From Bacteroidota bacterium (GTDB lineage Bacteria; Bacteroidota; Bacteroidia; UKL13-3), in NCBI GenBank assembly GCA_947462865.1, contig CANHRW010000067.1:1-9377 (forward strand): a stretch of DNA of 9,377 nt, read 5' to 3'. Position 1 is the first letter of the stretch. Every line of letters starts with the position of its first letter. Positions 7,146-9,377 of the stretch are shown here, piece by piece. The notes under the pieces were generated by a model. It saw only the letters and a program-made list of their open reading frames with translations, searched no databases and was not told the origin of the DNA. Position numbers and translations under genes: made by a program.

Positions 7146-8484
7146 ACCAAACCAGTTAAAACCGGTTTTGAAATTTAAAGAAGCCATGTCTATTAATTTA
7201 ATAGACATGGTAGGTATTGGGCCATTTATTACCATTCCATTTGTAATTGGTGCGTTAAATGGTACACAAAGTATTTTTGCTTGGATATTGGGTTGTTTTT
7301 TGTCTTTTATGGATGCCTCTGTTTGGGCTGAATTAGGCGCAAAATGGCCTGCAGCAGGTGGTAGTTATGTGTTTTTAAAATCATTGTACGGTGAACAAAA
7401 ATGGGGACGTTTTTTTTCTTTCCTATACATTTGGCAAACCAGTATACAGGCACCTTTAGTCATAGCTTCTGGGGCAATTGGGTTTGCACAATACAGTTGT
7501 TACCTGTATGAATTAGACCCACTGCAGCAAAAAATAGTAGCGGGTACACTGGTAGTGTTGGTTACCTTTTTGTTGTATAGGAATATGGTAACCATTGGCA
7601 AAATGGCCCTCTTTTTGGGCTTTATTGTCATAGGAACAATTGTTGGTTTGCTTTTGAGTGGTTTGTATGCGTACAATCCATCTTTAGCTATTTTCCCAAC
7701 TGCTGCATCTCTAGATTTTTCACCAGCATTTTTTGTGGCATTGGGAATGGCAAGTACCAAAACAATATATTCTTATTTGGGGTATTACAATGTATGTCAT
7801 TTAGGATCAGAAATTGAAAATCCAGAGAGAAACATTCCAAGAAGTATGTTTTGGTCAATTGGAATTATTTCAGTTTTATACATTGGATTAAACACTGCAA
7901 TATTGGCTGTTATTCCTTGGCAAACAGCTAAAGATTCGCCGTTTATAGTGAGTCTTTTTATAGAACAAATTTATGGTGCAATACCAGCAAAAATAGCAAC
8001 TGCTTTGGTATTGGTTATTGCATTGAGTTCTTTGTTTGCTGTCATGCTAGGTTATTCACGCGTTCCATATGCTGCAGCCAAAGATGGGAATTTCTTTCAG
8101 GTTTTTGCGAAGGTTCATCCACAAAAAAACATACCACATATCTCTCTTTTAATATTGGGGGCATTGGCATTTGTTTTTAGCCTATTGTTTAAAATGAGAG
8201 AAATTATCACAGCGATTGTTGTGATGCGAATTTTGGTTCAATTTATAGCCCAAAGCATTGGACTAATAAGGTTTAAAAAGGTATATGCTAAACAATATTT
8301 TCCCTTTAAAATGTGGTTGTATCCATTGCCGCCTTTATTGGCCATTTTGGTCTGGCTTTTTGTGTTCTTTAGCGTTGATCTAGTATATGTGATTGGTGCA
8401 TTAAGCATGATTATTATGGGTAGTTTGGTGTTTTTATTTCAAGCTAAAAAACAACACAAATGGCCATATTTTATGCCCTCTTAA
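7138..8484 (+). CDS. APC-superfamily amino acid permease
   Basis: This 448-residue inner-membrane transporter has about 12 predicted hydrophobic helices: near 18-40, 47-66, 92-115, 133-147, 152-175, 196-217, 238-260, 284-306, 334-352, 355-375, 397-413 and 416-435. Helix 1 has the unwound glycine motif of LeuT-fold carriers (GIGPF, 26-30), and the loop after helix 6 carries the family signature GSEIENPERNIPRS (223-236). It likely imports or exchanges amino acids or related amines; the substrate is not predictable. The start at 7138 is preferred over 7087 because it removes 17 out-of-character residues encoded inside the methyltransferase gene. It also makes an ATGAATGA overlap with that gene's stop (7143-7145), a typical translational-coupling arrangement. 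A weak AAAGAAG lies at 7119-7125. The ATG at 7186 is an alternative but would shorten the cytoplasmic N-terminus. The stop overlaps that of the convergent nuclease gene. Two palindromes lie in the first 75 bases. Confidence 0.9.
   Translation: MNEPNQLKPVLKFKEAMSINLIDMVGIGPFITIPFVIGALNGTQSIFAWILGCFLSFMDASVWAELGAKWPAAGGSYVFLKSLYGEQKWGRFFSFLYIWQTSIQAPLVIASGAIGFAQYSCYLYELDPLQQKIVAGTLVVLVTFLLYRNMVTIGKMALFLGFIVIGTIVGLLLSGLYAYNPSLAIFPTAASLDFSPAFFVALGMASTKTIYSYLGYYNVCHLGSEIENPERNIPRSMFWSIGIISVLYIGLNTAILAVIPWQTAKDSPFIVSLFIEQIYGAIPAKIATALVLVIALSSLFAVMLGYSRVPYAAAKDGNFFQVFAKVHPQKNIPHISLLILGALAFVFSLLFKMREIITAIVVMRILVQFIAQSIGLIRFKKVYAKQYFPFKMWLYPLPPLLAILVWLFVFFSVDLVYVIGALSMIIMGSLVFLFQAKKQHKWPYFMPS
7158..7169. 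repeat. 12-base palindrome in the permease 5' coding region
   Basis: AAAACCGGTTTT is a perfect self-complementary 12-mer located 20 bases after the permease ATG and 14 bases before a longer inverted repeat. Within coding sequence it may be coincidental or may contribute to mRNA structure near the start. Confidence 0.6.
7184..7210. repeat. 27-base perfect inverted repeat (13-bp arms, 1-base centre) inside the permease gene
   Basis: The left arm CCATGTCTATTAA (7184-7196) is followed by one T (7197) and then its exact reverse complement TTAATAGACATGG (7198-7210). The flanking bases (G7183, T7211) do not pair, so the repeat has sharp ends. It encodes part of the start of helix 1 (MSINLIDMV) and includes the in-frame ATG at 7186. 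In mRNA it could fold into a hairpin of about 12 bp; in DNA it could be a dimeric protein-binding site. The repeat itself is certain; any function is inference. Confidence 0.9.
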
Positions 8485-9377
8485 ACATCAAATTGTTCTT
8501 TCATATTAGGGATGAAAATATGCCTAAATCCTGCATCAATTAAACGTTCTTTAAAAGCCAATTGGTTTTCATATTCTCCATGAACTAAAAATGTTTTTTC
8601 AACCTTAGAAGCTTTGATAGCACTTAAGAAACGAAGCATTTCAGTGTAATCTGCATGTGCTGAATAATAATCTAACGATTGAACATTGGCCTTCACTTGG
8701 TATTCTTTTCCAAAAATTCTAACCATTTTTAGCCCTGCTTTTAGTTTACCACCTAAACTTTCCGGAGTACAATAGCCCACTAATAGAATCGTGGTGTTTG
8801 GATTATCTATATTGTTGGCAATATGGTGTTTGACCCTCCCAGCCTCTGCCATGCCACTAGATGAAATAATAATGCATGGTTCTGTTAAGTTATTGATTGC
8901 TTTAGATGCTTCAACATCACTCACAAATTCTAAATTTTTAAAACCAAATGGGTCTGCATCTTTTGCGATATAATTTAGAAACTCATCTCTATAACATTCT
9001 TCGTGTTTTCGCATGATATCTGTTGCTTTTACAGATAAAGGACTATCTACAAAAACTTTAATTGGTGCAAGTTTACCACTGTTGTGTGCTTGGTCAAGTA
9101 GAAAAATAATTTCTTGGGTTCTGTCTACACTAAAAGCAGGTATAATTAGCTTGCCTTTATTCTTTATGCAGGTTTCATTGACAATTTGAATCAATTCCAA
9201 TTCTGCATCTTTGGCAACTGGATGTAACCTATTGCCATATGTACTCTCACAGATTAAAATATCTGGTTGGGGAAATTCTTGGGGGTCTCTTAAAATAGAA
9301 TCCCCATATTTGCCAATATCTCCTGTGTAGGTTATTTTTTTAAATTTTCTAGGTCCGGTTTTAATTTTCAGATGTAC
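8481..9377 (-). CDS. Beta-CASP metallo-beta-lactamase RNA-processing nuclease, C-terminal 298 residues (N-terminus outside window)
   Basis: The frame is open from the stop at 8481-8483 to the right edge (298 residues), so no start is called. A TTG at 9198-9200 is internal, because conserved sequence continues upstream of it. Numbering from the edge: TGD (18-20) carries the metallo-beta-lactamase motif 4 aspartate; ESTYG (44-48) is beta-CASP motif A; PAFSVDRTQE (80-89) and SSGMAEAGRVKHH (173-185) are family hallmarks; H241 in SAHADY is motif B; H266 in VHGE is motif C. A histidine at motif C is characteristic of RNA-acting rather than DNA-acting members. The layout matches the CPSF73/YSH1-like group with a C-terminal RMMBL segment, a zinc-dependent endo- and/or exoribonuclease acting in the cytoplasm. 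The HxHxDH zinc motif should lie in the missing N-terminal part of roughly 160 residues (inferred from family length). The gene converges on the permease gene with a 4-base overlap. Confidence 0.92.
   Translation of the reverse strand, partial: VHLKIKTGPRKFKKITYTGDIGKYGDSILRDPQEFPQPDILICESTYGNRLHPVAKDAELELIQIVNETCIKNKGKLIIPAFSVDRTQEIIFLLDQAHNSGKLAPIKVFVDSPLSVKATDIMRKHEECYRDEFLNYIAKDADPFGFKNLEFVSDVEASKAINNLTEPCIIISSSGMAEAGRVKHHIANNIDNPNTTILLVGYCTPESLGGKLKAGLKMVRIFGKEYQVKANVQSLDYYSAHADYTEMLRFLSAIKASKVEKTFLVHGEYENQLAFKERLIDAGFRHIFIPNMKEQFDV

Noticed and set aside
7500..7760. Minus-strand 86-codon frame in the permease gene, and a plus-strand 60-codon frame at 8791-8973 opposite the nuclease
   Set aside because: Both are shadows of clear real genes and show no independent features.
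9198..9200. TTG as the start of the nuclease gene
   Set aside because: The conserved TGD and ESTYG motifs are encoded upstream in the same open frame, so the gene begins beyond the right edge.

Overview
The window reads as chromosomal DNA from a Bacteroidota bacterium, perhaps a Chitinophagia- or Saprospiria-like lineage, though the lineage is a guess. The support is AT-rich coding sequence, weak or absent Shine-Dalgarno sites, boxes resembling the Bacteroidota promoter (TTTG, about 19 bases, TAnnTTTG), and a long secreted beta-rich protein of the modular kind common in gliding and type IX-secreting members. No mobile element, CRISPR array, tRNA or rRNA is visible.

Layout. 1-1835 (minus) is the N-terminal 611 residues of a large exported protein: signal peptide, a jelly-roll-like region, a G8-like segment and a repetitive beta-helix-like region. 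Its C-terminus lies beyond the left edge. 1896-3086 (minus) is a class I/II PLP aminotransferase of the aspartate aminotransferase type. A 189-base divergent intergenic region separates it from clpB (3276-5876, plus), a complete two-ring disaggregase ending at a strong intrinsic terminator. 5952-7145 (plus) is a THUMP-containing RlmL-like RNA methyltransferase, possibly from a leaderless transcript. It overlaps by 8 bases the start of a 12-TM APC-family amino acid permease (7138-8484, plus). Convergent to the permease, sharing a TTAA at the stop codons, is the C-terminal 298 residues of a beta-CASP metallo-beta-lactamase ribonuclease (8481-9377, minus), whose N-terminus lies beyond the right edge.

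How the genes relate. Apart from the methyltransferase-permease pair, which looks cotranscribed and translationally coupled, these are mostly independent housekeeping genes: amino acid metabolism, protein quality control, rRNA modification, transport and RNA processing. I did not find a convincing new multigene system. The observations most worth a second look are a 27-base perfect inverted repeat inside the start of the permease gene, a promoter box that places transcription initiation at or next to the methyltransferase ATG, a promoter for the secreted gene embedded in an inverted repeat just after the aminotransferase stop, and the uncharacterised secreted protein.
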